DNA from: Gelidibacter pelagius
GTDB lineage: Bacteria > Bacteroidota > Bacteroidia > Flavobacteriales > Flavobacteriaceae
Assembly (NCBI RefSeq): GCF_017581925.1
Contig: NZ_JAGEVG010000005.1
Coordinates: 162,297-226,296 of the forward strand
Direction: 5' to 3'
Length of the DNA: 64,000 nucleotides
Notes under the pieces: model-generated
What the model was told of the DNA's origin: nothing
Databases searched by the model: none
What the model saw: only the letters and a program-made list of their open reading frames with translations
Translations under genes and position numbers: made by a program
In this document: positions 9,255 through 18,165 of the stretch, piece after piece
Numbering within the stretch: position 1 is the stretch's first letter
How the letters are laid out: each line of letters begins with the position of its first letter

Positions 9255-10367
9255 TTAGAAGTTCCGTTTAATTTTTAGTGATTTCAGTGCATTATAATTT
9301 TCCGTGGCAATGCTCTCGGCATCCTTAACCATATCTTTACCTATTGAGGAGGTCAAGAAAAAGCCAACTGTTGATGAGATGGCTATGCCAATAAAAGGAA
9401 AGTATTTAGAAGCAGATTTAGCGGCTACCGTTGCTCCTGCTCTTTTCAACAGCAGCATAATGGCATCTTTTCCTAAATATTTGACACTAAACTGTACGGC
9501 TTTGGCGGTCAATACTTTGGCGTTATTTTTATCCAATAAATCCATTATAAAATGCTGTTGCTCATCGCCCAGGCAATAAATATCCCTGACATGGACCCCC
9601 ATTCTTGTGAGCAAGGATATATCCACGCCAACGTCAAGTCCGGGAATAGGATTGACACCATTCACTGCTGATAAGGCAGCATGCATACCTACAATCTTAT
9701 TTGCGAGTTCTTTTTTTTTTGAAAGGATTTTTTGGCTGGTGATGTTGATATCCGCAACAAACCGTTGTTGTTTGATCCTCCCCAAACTTGAGTAAACATC
9801 ATCCAAAAGCTGGCCTAAATCATATTCCTGTGGATAGTCTGCAGAAGTTAAATAAATACCATTGAGCCGGTATCCTTTAAGATTTTGTTCAAGGTCATTG
9901 AAAACGGTATTATAGGTTTCTTCCTCAGAGATATCGCGTCTTAAGGCACGATCAATTGAGAAGTCTATTTTTGTCCGAACCGCAAAAACGGGCATTTTTA
10001 TTTTTAAAAGTTCATCTATTAAGTATAGATCATCTTCGTAAAACCGGTCGGCAGTCACTAAAATGACGCAATCAAAATGGCTGATATTAAATGTCTCAAG
10101 ATATTGCTCCTTGGGAAAATTGATGGTGGAGCATCCCGGTAAATCATAAAAGCTCAAACCCCTATGTTCAATCGGCTTCCCAACCTCCATAGTCGTTTCT
10201 ACTTCGCCCACCTCAGCAATATGTTCACCAACAATGGCATTGATCAGAGAGGATTTTCCAACCCCGCTCCTACCGATGATGCCACACTTTATTTTTGCGG
10301 ATTCGAACTTATCCAGATCGGCTTTAAGCTTTTTCTCGAGACTTGCAATTTCTTTGTTTTTGCTCAT
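9255..10367 (-). CDS. IRG-like (immunity-related GTPase / IIGP-type) GTP-binding protein
   Basis: A 370-residue GTPase: G1 GRSGVGKS at 32-39, G2 threonines in VETTM (56-60), G3 DLPG at 75-78, G4 TKID at 132-135 and a G5-like TSAD near 175. The order and wording (VETTM, DLPG, then a Y-L-E/F-D-C-V-I-L-V-T-A-D-R-F segment and F-A-V-R-T-K-I-D) closely follow the interferon-inducible IRG/p47 GTPases, which also have bacterial members. The C-terminus is helical, with a hydrophobic stretch (F-P-F-I-G-I-A-I-S-S-T-V-G-F-F) at about 320-340 that could touch membranes. It sits alone. Role unknown; membrane remodelling or stress is a guess. Confidence 0.8.
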   Translation of the reverse strand: MSKNKEIASLEKKLKADLDKFESAKIKCGIIGRSGVGKSSLINAIVGEHIAEVGEVETTMEVGKPIEHRGLSFYDLPGCSTINFPKEQYLETFNISHFDCVILVTADRFYEDDLYLIDELLKIKMPVFAVRTKIDFSIDRALRRDISEEETYNTVFNDLEQNLKGYRLNGIYLTSADYPQEYDLGQLLDDVYSSLGRIKQQRFVADINITSQKILSKKKELANKIVGMHAALSAVNGVNPIPGLDVGVDISLLTRMGVHVRDIYCLGDEQQHFIMDLLDKNNAKVLTAKAVQFSVKYLGKDAIMLLLKRAGATVAAKSASKYFPFIGIAISSTVGFFLTSSIGKDMVKDAESIATENYNALKSLKIKRNF

Positions 10368-10539
10368 TTTTTTGATGGGACTAACAACGGTATTAAATAG
10401 AATTGTTTGTGGATTGTAAGCTGCGAATTTAATACATTTTAAATAAACATTATCCGTGCTGAGACCCGCCTTTAAATACGGGAGTTGATCGTCAGGAAGT
10501 TATAGTAGAACTCGGGCTGACTAACTATTGCCTATTGTT

Positions 10540-11562
10540 TTAATTGTCACCGTTTAATATTCTATCAATAGTTTTTAATTCTTCCTTTGAAAAGCTCAAA
10601 TTCTCAATCGATTTTACATTCTCACGGACTTGCTCAGGACTGCTCGCACCAACCAACACTGAAGTAATGCGATCATCTCTTAAAAGCCAGGCTATCGCCA
10701 TTTGCGCCAAACTCTGGCCTCTTTCTGTCGCTATCACATTCAACTGCTTTACCTTTTCCAATTTACCTTTAGTCAGCTGCTCAGGTTTGAGATATCTTTT
10801 GTCCTTTCCTGCTCTTGAGTCTTCTGGAATTCCCTTCAGATATTTATCAGTTAATATACCTTGATTCAAAGGTGAGAAAGCGATGGCTCCTGTCCCTTGC
10901 TTTTCAAGTTCATCTAATAAAGCGTTTTCTACCCAGCGATCCATCATATTATAGCGTGGCTGATGGATCAATAATTTGGTGCCCATTCGTTCCAAAATCT
11001 CACTTGCCTGTCGGGTTAAATCGGCCGGATAACTAGACACGCCCACATAAAGCGCTTTTCCTTGTTGCACCATTTGATGCAAAGCGCCCATGGTTTCCTC
11101 CAAAGGCGTATCGGGATCAGGACGATGGTGATAAAAGATATCCACGTACTCCAATCCCATTCTTTTTAAACTTTGATCGAGACTTGCAATCAAATATTTT
11201 TTAGAACCCAAATCGCCATAAGGACCATCCCACATATCCCAACCAGCTTTGCTCGAAATGAGCAACTCATCGCGGTACTTTTTAAAGTCCTTTTTTAAGA
11301 TTCTACCAAAGGTTTCCTCTGCCGAACCATAAGGCGGGCCGTAGTTATTGGCTAAATCAAAATGTGTGATGCCGCAATCAAACGCCGTTCGCACGATGTT
11401 TCTGGCAGTTGTAAAATCATCGGCATGCCCAAAATTATGCCATAACCCTAGCGAAATCGCTGGCAACAAAATACCGCTCTTACCGCAACGTCGATACGTC
11501 ATATCAGTATAGCGAGTTGGTTTTGCTTCGTAGACTGGAATTGATTGTTGATTCGTATTCAT
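10540..11562 (-). CDS. Aldo/keto reductase (YghZ/GAP-reductase type)
   Basis: A 340-residue NAD(P)H-dependent oxidoreductase with the (beta/alpha)8 fold. The catalytic tetrad is visible as D and Y in F-D-L-A-N-N-Y-G-P-P, K in LISSKAGWDMW and H in Y-H-H-R-P-D-P-D-T. The N-terminal Y-R-R-C-G-K-S-G-I-L-L-P and the GPPYGSAEETFG segment match the YghZ/Kv-beta-like group, which reduces L-glyceraldehyde-3-phosphate or other aldehydes. It starts four bases after the stop of the amidohydrolase and is probably co-transcribed. The physiological substrate cannot be read from sequence. Confidence 0.88.
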   Translation of the reverse strand: MNTNQQSIPVYEAKPTRYTDMTYRRCGKSGILLPAISLGLWHNFGHADDFTTARNIVRTAFDCGITHFDLANNYGPPYGSAEETFGRILKKDFKKYRDELLISSKAGWDMWDGPYGDLGSKKYLIASLDQSLKRMGLEYVDIFYHHRPDPDTPLEETMGALHQMVQQGKALYVGVSSYPADLTRQASEILERMGTKLLIHQPRYNMMDRWVENALLDELEKQGTGAIAFSPLNQGILTDKYLKGIPEDSRAGKDKRYLKPEQLTKGKLEKVKQLNVIATERGQSLAQMAIAWLLRDDRITSVLVGASSPEQVRENVKSIENLSFSKEELKTIDRILNGDN

Positions 11563-11566
11563 TTAA

Positions 11567-13345
11567 TTATACCGCTTTTTGTAAGTGTTTATTTCTTTGT
11601 CCAACTTTCTCTAAAAATCGTCCGTACTTTTCTGTTTTTCCATAATTTTCTACAAAGACCTCATTTTCGAAAATTGTTTTCCCTCCAACCATAACTCTTG
11701 AGACCACGCCTTCATTTCTATTGACCAATCTATCATAGTTATTGAACTCTTGTATAGGTTCAATTTCAACATTTTCTGTGATATTCTTAAATTTTTCAGG
11801 ATCTAAAATCACTAAGTCAGCCATTTTTCCTTTGGCCAAATAGCCACAGTCAAGATCAAACCAATCACCTTGCTCTTTAGAAAGTCGCCAAATACATTTT
11901 TCCATCGTCATGATCGGATTTCCTTGATCAATGGAATCCTGTACGATTTTGATCATTTTTAAAGGGAAATTGTAGAACGCCATATTATTAAGATGGGCGC
12001 CGGCATCTGAAAAACTGATCAAATTGTATTTGAAATTATATAGGTCTTTATACTTTTCCTTTCTATCATTGGCGATCGTCGTGGTCCATCTTATTTTCTT
12101 ATCATATTTTATGATGGTATCTAAAAATTCATCCACCGGATGCTTATTGTTTTCTTCGGCAATTTCATAGAAGTTTCTTCCAATTAAGCTGGCATCAGGA
12201 CAATCGATGATGACCGCTTTACTCAAGTCTTTGTGCCAGACTTTTGGCGCAAACTTTTTCTTTATTTCTTTCTTGAAATTCTCTCTAAACTCACTATCAT
12301 TTATGAGCTCATTCCTTTGATCCAATTCTTTGGCCAGATGTCTCAAGGCCTCTCCACTGGGGAATTCCTCAAACATGACCGAATCTACGCCATCGTAATA
12401 CACGGTAAACGGGCATGGCGGCGATTGCATTCTGAAATTTGCATTTCCCAAACTATTTATGGCTTTGGAACCGAAGGCCACCATTGGATAAATATAGCGA
12501 TCTCCAATTAAATCCATCATGGCAATCATGGTCGTTTTTAGCGGTTTTCGGAAAATACCTGCACTGGCCAACATATAATTAAGCGCATTGATCCGAGTGA
12601 CCAGATTGGGAGCCCCTTGAAGAATCGCATCACGTTCTCGAAGTAGATTAATCAAGCTTCTTCTTTCTTTCCAAGAAGCGTAAAAAGAAGGTGTTTTATG
12701 TGACCAATATCTGTCGCCGTCCATTTTATCCCAAGGATTATCCATGGTAGACAACCCAATAAATCCTTCGTCTAAGGCATCGTTCAACATGTTCAACATC
12801 ATCTCCCTTTCTTGAGGTGTAGCCGATTCATTATCGGTTAGAGAACGTTTGATTCCCATCGCCTTCATCCGTATATCGGAGTGACCTATAAAAGAAGCGA
12901 TATTGATTCCTAAAGGCAGATTGCCAATATATGTCTTCCATTCCTTTGGCGTGTTCCAAGTTTTCTCCTTTTCCAACAAGGGCAACATGACATCTCTTGG
13001 AATCGCTTCGACCCTGGTAAATGAATCGGCGGTGTCTTCCGCCGAATTATATACCGCCGAAACCGAACAACTTCCCAAAATGATGGTGGTCACGCCATGC
13101 CGAGCCGATTCTTTAAGTCCGGGAGAAGCAAGAAGTTCAGCATCGTAGTGGGTATGCGAATCGACAAATCCAGGAACAATCCATTGCCCTTCAGCATCAA
13201 TTATGTTTAAACCCTCTTCAGAAAACGAATTGCTTAAACCTATTTCCAAAATGCGACCGTCATCATCAATTAGCACATCTTGTTTAACAGCTTTTTCATC
13301 GGGCATTCCAGAAAAAAACAATCCATTTTTGATAAGTGTTTTCAT
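11567..13345 (-). CDS. N-acyl-D-amino-acid deacylase-like amidohydrolase
   Basis: A 592-residue metal-dependent hydrolase of the amidohydrolase superfamily. The metal-binding H64-x-H66 lies in G-F-V-D-S-H-T-H-Y-D-A-E, followed by a long TIM barrel and, near the end, D-A-G-A-H-L-N and G-Y-L-A-K-G-K-M-A-D-L-V-I-L-D-P, the usual ending of D-aminoacylases and dihydroorotase-like enzymes. There is no signal peptide, so it is cytoplasmic. It is first of a two-gene operon with the aldo/keto reductase. It probably removes acyl groups from D-amino acids or cleaves a related amide; the substrate is uncertain. Confidence 0.85.
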   Translation of the reverse strand: MKTLIKNGLFFSGMPDEKAVKQDVLIDDDGRILEIGLSNSFSEEGLNIIDAEGQWIVPGFVDSHTHYDAELLASPGLKESARHGVTTIILGSCSVSAVYNSAEDTADSFTRVEAIPRDVMLPLLEKEKTWNTPKEWKTYIGNLPLGINIASFIGHSDIRMKAMGIKRSLTDNESATPQEREMMLNMLNDALDEGFIGLSTMDNPWDKMDGDRYWSHKTPSFYASWKERRSLINLLRERDAILQGAPNLVTRINALNYMLASAGIFRKPLKTTMIAMMDLIGDRYIYPMVAFGSKAINSLGNANFRMQSPPCPFTVYYDGVDSVMFEEFPSGEALRHLAKELDQRNELINDSEFRENFKKEIKKKFAPKVWHKDLSKAVIIDCPDASLIGRNFYEIAEENNKHPVDEFLDTIIKYDKKIRWTTTIANDRKEKYKDLYNFKYNLISFSDAGAHLNNMAFYNFPLKMIKIVQDSIDQGNPIMTMEKCIWRLSKEQGDWFDLDCGYLAKGKMADLVILDPEKFKNITENVEIEPIQEFNNYDRLVNRNEGVVSRVMVGGKTIFENEVFVENYGKTEKYGRFLEKVGQRNKHLQKAV

Positions 13346-13592
13346 GATGTTATTAATTCTTTATAGTTGATTATAGGTAGCTAAATATACCAATTATCCG
13401 ATATTATCTTTAGGACAAAAGAGGTTTTTCTAACAATATATCTAATTTTCTCAAACCCTCGAAATCGAAAACACCTGAATTTAAACAAACACAACACAGC
13501 AATTGCTCATTTGCGATATATCTACGGCCGATTTATTTTCACTAATTTCGTGATCAAGACAACTCATGTAAACCCCACAACGGTAAATTAAA

Positions 13593-15155
13593 ATGAAATA
13601 CGATTATATTATAGTAGGCAGTGGTTTTGGAGGGTCTGTGAGTGCCTTAAGGTTATCCCAAAAAGGCTACAAAGTTTTAGTGATTGAAAAAGGAAAATGG
13701 TACGCTGCCAATGACTTCCCCAAAACCAACTGGAACTTCAGAAAATGGCTGTGGATGCCTGGTTTACGTTTTTTTGGCATTATGAAACTTTCCGTTTTTA
13801 AACATATTGCCATCATATCTGGGACTGGTGTTGGGGGCGGATCTTTGGTTTATGCCAACACCTTACCCACCCCAAAATCGGCTTTTTTTAAATCTGGAAG
13901 CTGGAGAGACCTAAACGATTGGGAAAACGAGCTGAAGCCTTACTATGATGAAGCCTTACGGATGTTGGGCGCTACGAAAAATCCAAAATTGTTTGATGGC
14001 GATTTGGGACTCAAAAAAATGTCGGAAGATTTAGGCATTGCGGAGAAATTTGATGCCACGCGTGTTGCGGTATTTTTTGGAACCCCGAACCAAACGCAAA
14101 AAGATCCCTATTTTAATGGTGAGGGACCAGAACGTTCTGGATGTAATTATTGCGGGGCCTGTATGACGGGCTGTCGCTATAATGCTAAAAATACGCTGGA
14201 TAAAAACTACCTCTACTTGGCCCAAAAAAGCGGCGCGGAGATCTTGGCCGAAAACGAAGTCTATGATGTAAAACCGATCAACGTTGCCGATGGTTCTCAG
14301 GGCTATGAGGTTTATTTAAAAAACAGCACCAAATTCTTCAAAAAACATCAAAAGATAAAAGTCAAAGGAGTCATTTTCTCGGGCGGCGTTTTGGGTACGG
14401 TAAAATTATTACTCAAGCTCAAAAAATCATCTTTACCCAATTTATCAGATAAGTTGGGCGAAGATATCCGCAGTAATAATGAAACCCTGGTCAGTGTTTC
14501 TGGACTTGACACAGACAAAAACTATTCAAAAGGAATTGCCATCGGCAGCATCCTGAATACGGATGAAAACAGTCATCTTGAAATCTGCAGATATGGAGAA
14601 GGCTCCAACGCTTGGAAATTGGTACATTTACCATACGTCACTGGATCGAATGTCATCTCTCGTCTGTTTAAAATTTTGGCTAAATTCCTAAAAAACCCAG
14701 TCGACTATTTTAAAATTTATTTTGTGAACGGCTGGGCAAAAAACACGGTCGTTTTACTTTTTATGCAAACTTTGGACAGCACTTTAAAATTCAAACGCAA
14801 TGTTTTTGGGCAAATGACTTCAACAGTAAGTACAGGTTTGGCCCCTACGCCATTTATCCCAGAGTCCATAAAACTTGTAAAAGCATACCGAAAAGCCATT
14901 GACGGCGTGAGCACCTCCTTTGCTTTAGAAACACTGGCGGGAATACCATCGACAGCTCATATCTTAGGTGGTGCTGTCATGGGAAAAGATCACAGCACAG
15001 GCGTTATTGATAAGAACAACAGAGTTTTTGGATATCAGAATCTGTTTGTCATCGATGGTGCGATGATTTCAGCCAATCCGGGTGTCAATCCGTCATTATC
15101 AATAACCGCCATTGCGGAGCATGCTATGGCTCAAATTCCAGATAAAACGGATTAA
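13593..15155 (+). CDS. FAD-dependent GMC oxidoreductase with an N-terminal-half cysteine cluster
   Basis: A 520-residue flavoenzyme. The Rossmann FAD motif GSGFGG is at 9-14, a GTGVGGGSLVYAN glycine-rich loop at about 80-92, and the C-terminal GMC signature (I-D-G-A-M-I-S-A-N-P-G-V-N-P-S) near the end. A CNYCGACMTGC cluster near residue 185 is the ferredoxin-like cysteine set seen in the cholesterol-oxidase-like/long-chain-alcohol-oxidase branch. It probably oxidises a sterol-like or other alcohol. It is divergent from the amidohydrolase, with 247 bases between them, and convergent with the next lipoprotein gene, 13 bases apart. Confidence 0.88.
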   Translation: MKYDYIIVGSGFGGSVSALRLSQKGYKVLVIEKGKWYAANDFPKTNWNFRKWLWMPGLRFFGIMKLSVFKHIAIISGTGVGGGSLVYANTLPTPKSAFFKSGSWRDLNDWENELKPYYDEALRMLGATKNPKLFDGDLGLKKMSEDLGIAEKFDATRVAVFFGTPNQTQKDPYFNGEGPERSGCNYCGACMTGCRYNAKNTLDKNYLYLAQKSGAEILAENEVYDVKPINVADGSQGYEVYLKNSTKFFKKHQKIKVKGVIFSGGVLGTVKLLLKLKKSSLPNLSDKLGEDIRSNNETLVSVSGLDTDKNYSKGIAIGSILNTDENSHLEICRYGEGSNAWKLVHLPYVTGSNVISRLFKILAKFLKNPVDYFKIYFVNGWAKNTVVLLFMQTLDSTLKFKRNVFGQMTSTVSTGLAPTPFIPESIKLVKAYRKAIDGVSTSFALETLAGIPSTAHILGGAVMGKDHSTGVIDKNNRVFGYQNLFVIDGAMISANPGVNPSLSITAIAEHAMAQIPDKTD

Positions 15156-15168
15156 GATATCTACTTGG

Positions 15169-17244
15169 TTATTGCACATATAATTTCTCCACAAATAAGT
15201 CCTTGGTATAACGGAAGCTTTCGTGGAGATGTGATTTCTTTAATCCGCTAGATATCGAAATGACCTCTCCTTTATGGTTTTGAAAAATAAGCAACGGATA
15301 CCCAATAGTAGATAGCGTTTGAATTTGTTGCGTCCTTCTGTTGTAAACAACAGCTTCTTTGGTATGTGCGCTCATGTCGTTTATTCCCCAACTCGGATCA
15401 TTATTGGTTCCGTAGATATGATCTCCGTTTCTACTTAAGCCACTGATAAAATGAGGTTGCTGGATAGTTCCCATAGAAGAAAAATCAAGAGTGGAATACC
15501 AACTGTTGTCCTCAAAATTAACTATATATTGTCCAGAGGCATTGTATTGGGCTTGGTTCACACCATAATCTTTAATGGGCATAGCCACGGTTTTTAGATA
15601 GGATAGCAACCCGTTGTTGTCTATTGAATAGACCATGCTTTTGGATTCGTTTTTGTGGCCAACTATAATCTGATTGTTTTCAATTTCGAAGACGCTGTAA
15701 TTATACTCTGATTGATGGTTTGAAAAATGTGGTTTAGAATCTACTAAACTCAGATTATTGCCATCTCTAAGGTAGCTGTATAGGTGATCGGTATCGGTCA
15801 AAATCCAATATCCGGTTTTTGAAAGACGGAAATCATTCACGCGTCTTGATGCTGTAGGGTTTAAGGAATATTTATACTCCAAGGTTGCAGCATCATAGAT
15901 CTGCAATTCTCCAGCTTGCTCTAAAAACAGTTCTTTACCATTATCTGAACTGAAGAGCTCAATGGGTAAATAGGTGGATGTGTTTATTTCACGACTCGAA
16001 ATTGCTTCGGTAATATTGGTTTCATAATTATAACGCAATATTCTAAGTTTATGAGTGTCTTCGGTCTCGTGACCATACAAATAAACAATCGGCTCAATGG
16101 AGTCAGTCGCATAAGAAGACAATCGGTGGATGGGCAAAAGTCCGTCTCTTTCGTAATTGACTTCGTAAGTGGTTTTATAGCCCTGGGGATTATTAAAAGT
16201 TTCATTTCCAAAAATATCAAACACGCGAATACCGTAAGTTGGGTTTTTAAGATAGGGCGGATTTTCATCTATAAAAGTAGTCACATCCCGATCGGAAATG
16301 TGTGCAATCTTAACCACTTGTTTGCCATGACCCGTTATTCCGCTCGGAAAATTGGAATACGAAATCTCATAATGTGAAAAATAAGGCATGTCACTTTTTT
16401 CCCATTTTAACAGGATCGTATTGTTGGCCACTACGGGCTCACTTAAATTCACAGGTTTTGCTTCAAGTGTATAGGTGTCTAAGCTATGTAAGTAACTTTC
16501 GCCCAAAGTTCCAGAACGGATTTTGGTTTTTAGATAGTAACAAAGTCGTTCTTCGCCTGGTGGATTAAGATCTGTAAACTCAGTGGCGTCCACATCGGTT
16601 ATTGTGCTTATCAGAACCGCATTCTCCTTTGCGCAATTCTGGCCTACACTTCTATAAATTTCGTAGGCAACAAACGATGAGGCGTCATAATAAGGCTGCC
16701 AAATAAAACTGATTAGATTTCTAGCTGCTTCTGTAGTGTTTCGCGCAAAGCTTCCAGAGACCATATCAAATTTGGTCGGTGTATAACGCTTAAGATGAAG
16801 CGTTACAATATCCAGCTTTCCATCCTCATCAACATCCAATCGCGCTTTAAAAGTAAGCTCATTGGCAGAAACCTGGGTGATGACCAACACATCAGATTGA
16901 TTAAATGGATTAGATAAAGTAATGACACCATTATTTAAAGTCCATTTCAAACTATTTGCATCATAGTCGCAATGACTACTTTGAAATAGGTATTCCGTAT
17001 ACTTTCCGTCTTCCGTAAACACCAAAAAATCCCTTCCACAGTTGTCGTAGTTTACCGGGACTTCAGATGTTTGGCCATTAAAGCCTACATTATAAATTGC
17101 CCATGTGCCTACCAATTGATTTGATGAAGCTGAAGTTTTTGCACCTGCATAAAAATCTGAGGCTGAATCCATATCATCATCATTGCTACATGAAAAAAAC
17201 ATGGTAAATCCGAGAAATAAAAGTACTAAAGCTCTCAAGTTCAT
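15169..17244 (-). CDS. Large lipoprotein with lipocalin-like and fibronectin-III-like domains
   Basis: A 691-residue surface protein. The signal MNLRALVLLFLGFTMFFSC has its lipobox cysteine at residue 19, followed by SNDDD. Residues about 40-150 (LVGTWAIYNVGFNG ... FTEDGKYTEY) form a lipocalin-like/META beta-barrel domain. About 165-360 contain two fibronectin-III-like repeats (FIWQPYYDASSFVAYEIYRS and LLKWEKSDMPYFSHYEISYS). The rest is beta-rich and may be an irregular beta-propeller. No catalytic motif is visible. It is probably an outer-membrane-anchored binding or structural protein of unknown ligand. Confidence 0.75.
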   Translation of the reverse strand: MNLRALVLLFLGFTMFFSCSNDDDMDSASDFYAGAKTSASSNQLVGTWAIYNVGFNGQTSEVPVNYDNCGRDFLVFTEDGKYTEYLFQSSHCDYDANSLKWTLNNGVITLSNPFNQSDVLVITQVSANELTFKARLDVDEDGKLDIVTLHLKRYTPTKFDMVSGSFARNTTEAARNLISFIWQPYYDASSFVAYEIYRSVGQNCAKENAVLISTITDVDATEFTDLNPPGEERLCYYLKTKIRSGTLGESYLHSLDTYTLEAKPVNLSEPVVANNTILLKWEKSDMPYFSHYEISYSNFPSGITGHGKQVVKIAHISDRDVTTFIDENPPYLKNPTYGIRVFDIFGNETFNNPQGYKTTYEVNYERDGLLPIHRLSSYATDSIEPIVYLYGHETEDTHKLRILRYNYETNITEAISSREINTSTYLPIELFSSDNGKELFLEQAGELQIYDAATLEYKYSLNPTASRRVNDFRLSKTGYWILTDTDHLYSYLRDGNNLSLVDSKPHFSNHQSEYNYSVFEIENNQIIVGHKNESKSMVYSIDNNGLLSYLKTVAMPIKDYGVNQAQYNASGQYIVNFEDNSWYSTLDFSSMGTIQQPHFISGLSRNGDHIYGTNNDPSWGINDMSAHTKEAVVYNRRTQQIQTLSTIGYPLLIFQNHKGEVISISSGLKKSHLHESFRYTKDLFVEKLYVQ

Positions 17245-17662
17245 AGGTATATTTTTGGGTATAAATGTAGCTTATTTTTTATTTGATAAAACGATTGATG
17301 CGTTCATTTTTTCAGCACTATGAATCGAAAAACAGTCCAATTTTATGTTTAATACTTAGCGCACAGCGACTCGGTTGGTTAGTCTTTATGAATCCTGTAT
17401 CGACAAATTTTCAATTAAATCAAGAACCTCGGGGTCCATCCGACCGGCACGGACGTTCAAGTCCACGTGATATGTATAAGGGATCGTCCTTTGGGTCGAG
17501 GCACGCCGCAGGCTATTATAGCCCACTGAAGGGAATAAAGGTTCTTTTTTTAAGCATTTTTCATTATTTCAATGTTGCCGTGATTTTAGCTAAATTTTAA
17601 TAGATCTTTTTACCGTAGAGCTCTCAAAATGAGTTATTTTTGCCGCACCAAATTACAAAAAC
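17245..17662. other. Intergenic region with a GC-rich patch
   Basis: 418 bases between divergent genes. Bases 17,420-17,530 are strikingly GC-richer than the surroundings (GGGGTCCATCCGACCGG, GCACGCCGCAGGC). An open frame crosses it, but its product resembles nothing and has no coding character, so I do not call it. The right end carries the promoter of the next gene. Confidence 0.4.
17635..17642 (+). promoter_or_regulatory. -7 promoter box TATTTTTG
   Basis: This matches the Bacteroidota consensus TAnnTTTG and lies 20 bases upstream of the ATG of the small membrane protein at 17663. A T-rich stretch near 17,607-17,612 could serve as the -33 element. Confidence 0.5.
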
Positions 17663-18121
17663 ATGATATCCGACTTATTCATCGCCATGCTATGGAGTGT
17701 TTCACCTTTAGGAGAAGCTAAAGTAGGTATTCCTTACGCGCTACTGAATGGGGTAGATATTTATGTGACCTTTCTTTTTTGCTTCTTGGCCAATCTGATG
17801 GTGTTTCCAATTATGACTTTCTTTCTGGATGTGATCAATCGCTATTTTATTAGATGGTATTACTACAAGAAAGCAGCCATTTTTGTAGCGCGGCGCGCCA
17901 AAGTAGGCGCTGGAAACAATGTGAAAAAATACGGATTTTGGGGACTCATGATTTTTGTACTGATTCCGCTTCCTGGAACTGGAGTTTACGCAGGTACTAT
18001 TGCGGGTTACCTATTTGGGCTGGAGAAGAAACAAGCTTTTTTGGCAAATTCCATTGGAATATTTATTTCTTGCGCCATTGTATGGGTTACCACTATTGCG
18101 GCTATGAAAGGGTTTAATTAA
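17663..18121 (+). CDS. Small multi-drug export-like membrane protein (COG2426)
   Basis: A 152-residue integral membrane protein with about four hydrophobic segments. The early S-P-L-G-E-A-K-V-G-I-P-Y-A-L segment and the central L-I-P-L-P-G-T-G-V-Y-A-G-T-I-A-G-Y motif are diagnostic of COG2426 (Pfam Sm_multidrug_ex). The family name reflects an old prediction; related proteins belong to the DedA-like fold, so a role in lipid or small-molecule movement is equally possible. It has its own promoter and stands alone. Confidence 0.8.
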   Translation: MISDLFIAMLWSVSPLGEAKVGIPYALLNGVDIYVTFLFCFLANLMVFPIMTFFLDVINRYFIRWYYYKKAAIFVARRAKVGAGNNVKKYGFWGLMIFVLIPLPGTGVYAGTIAGYLFGLEKKQAFLANSIGIFISCAIVWVTTIAAMKGFN

Positions 18122-18144
18122 TACGTGTTTCTTCTAAACCTAAT

Positions 18145-18165
18145 AAGGTTGAAAACCTTCGATTT
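18145..18165 (+). terminator. Weak terminator-like hairpin between convergent genes
   Basis: AAGGTT-GAA-AACCTT forms a perfect six-base-pair hairpin, followed by CGATTTTATTTT, just after the plus-strand gene and before the convergent fucosidase end. The stem is short, so confidence is low. Confidence 0.3.
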
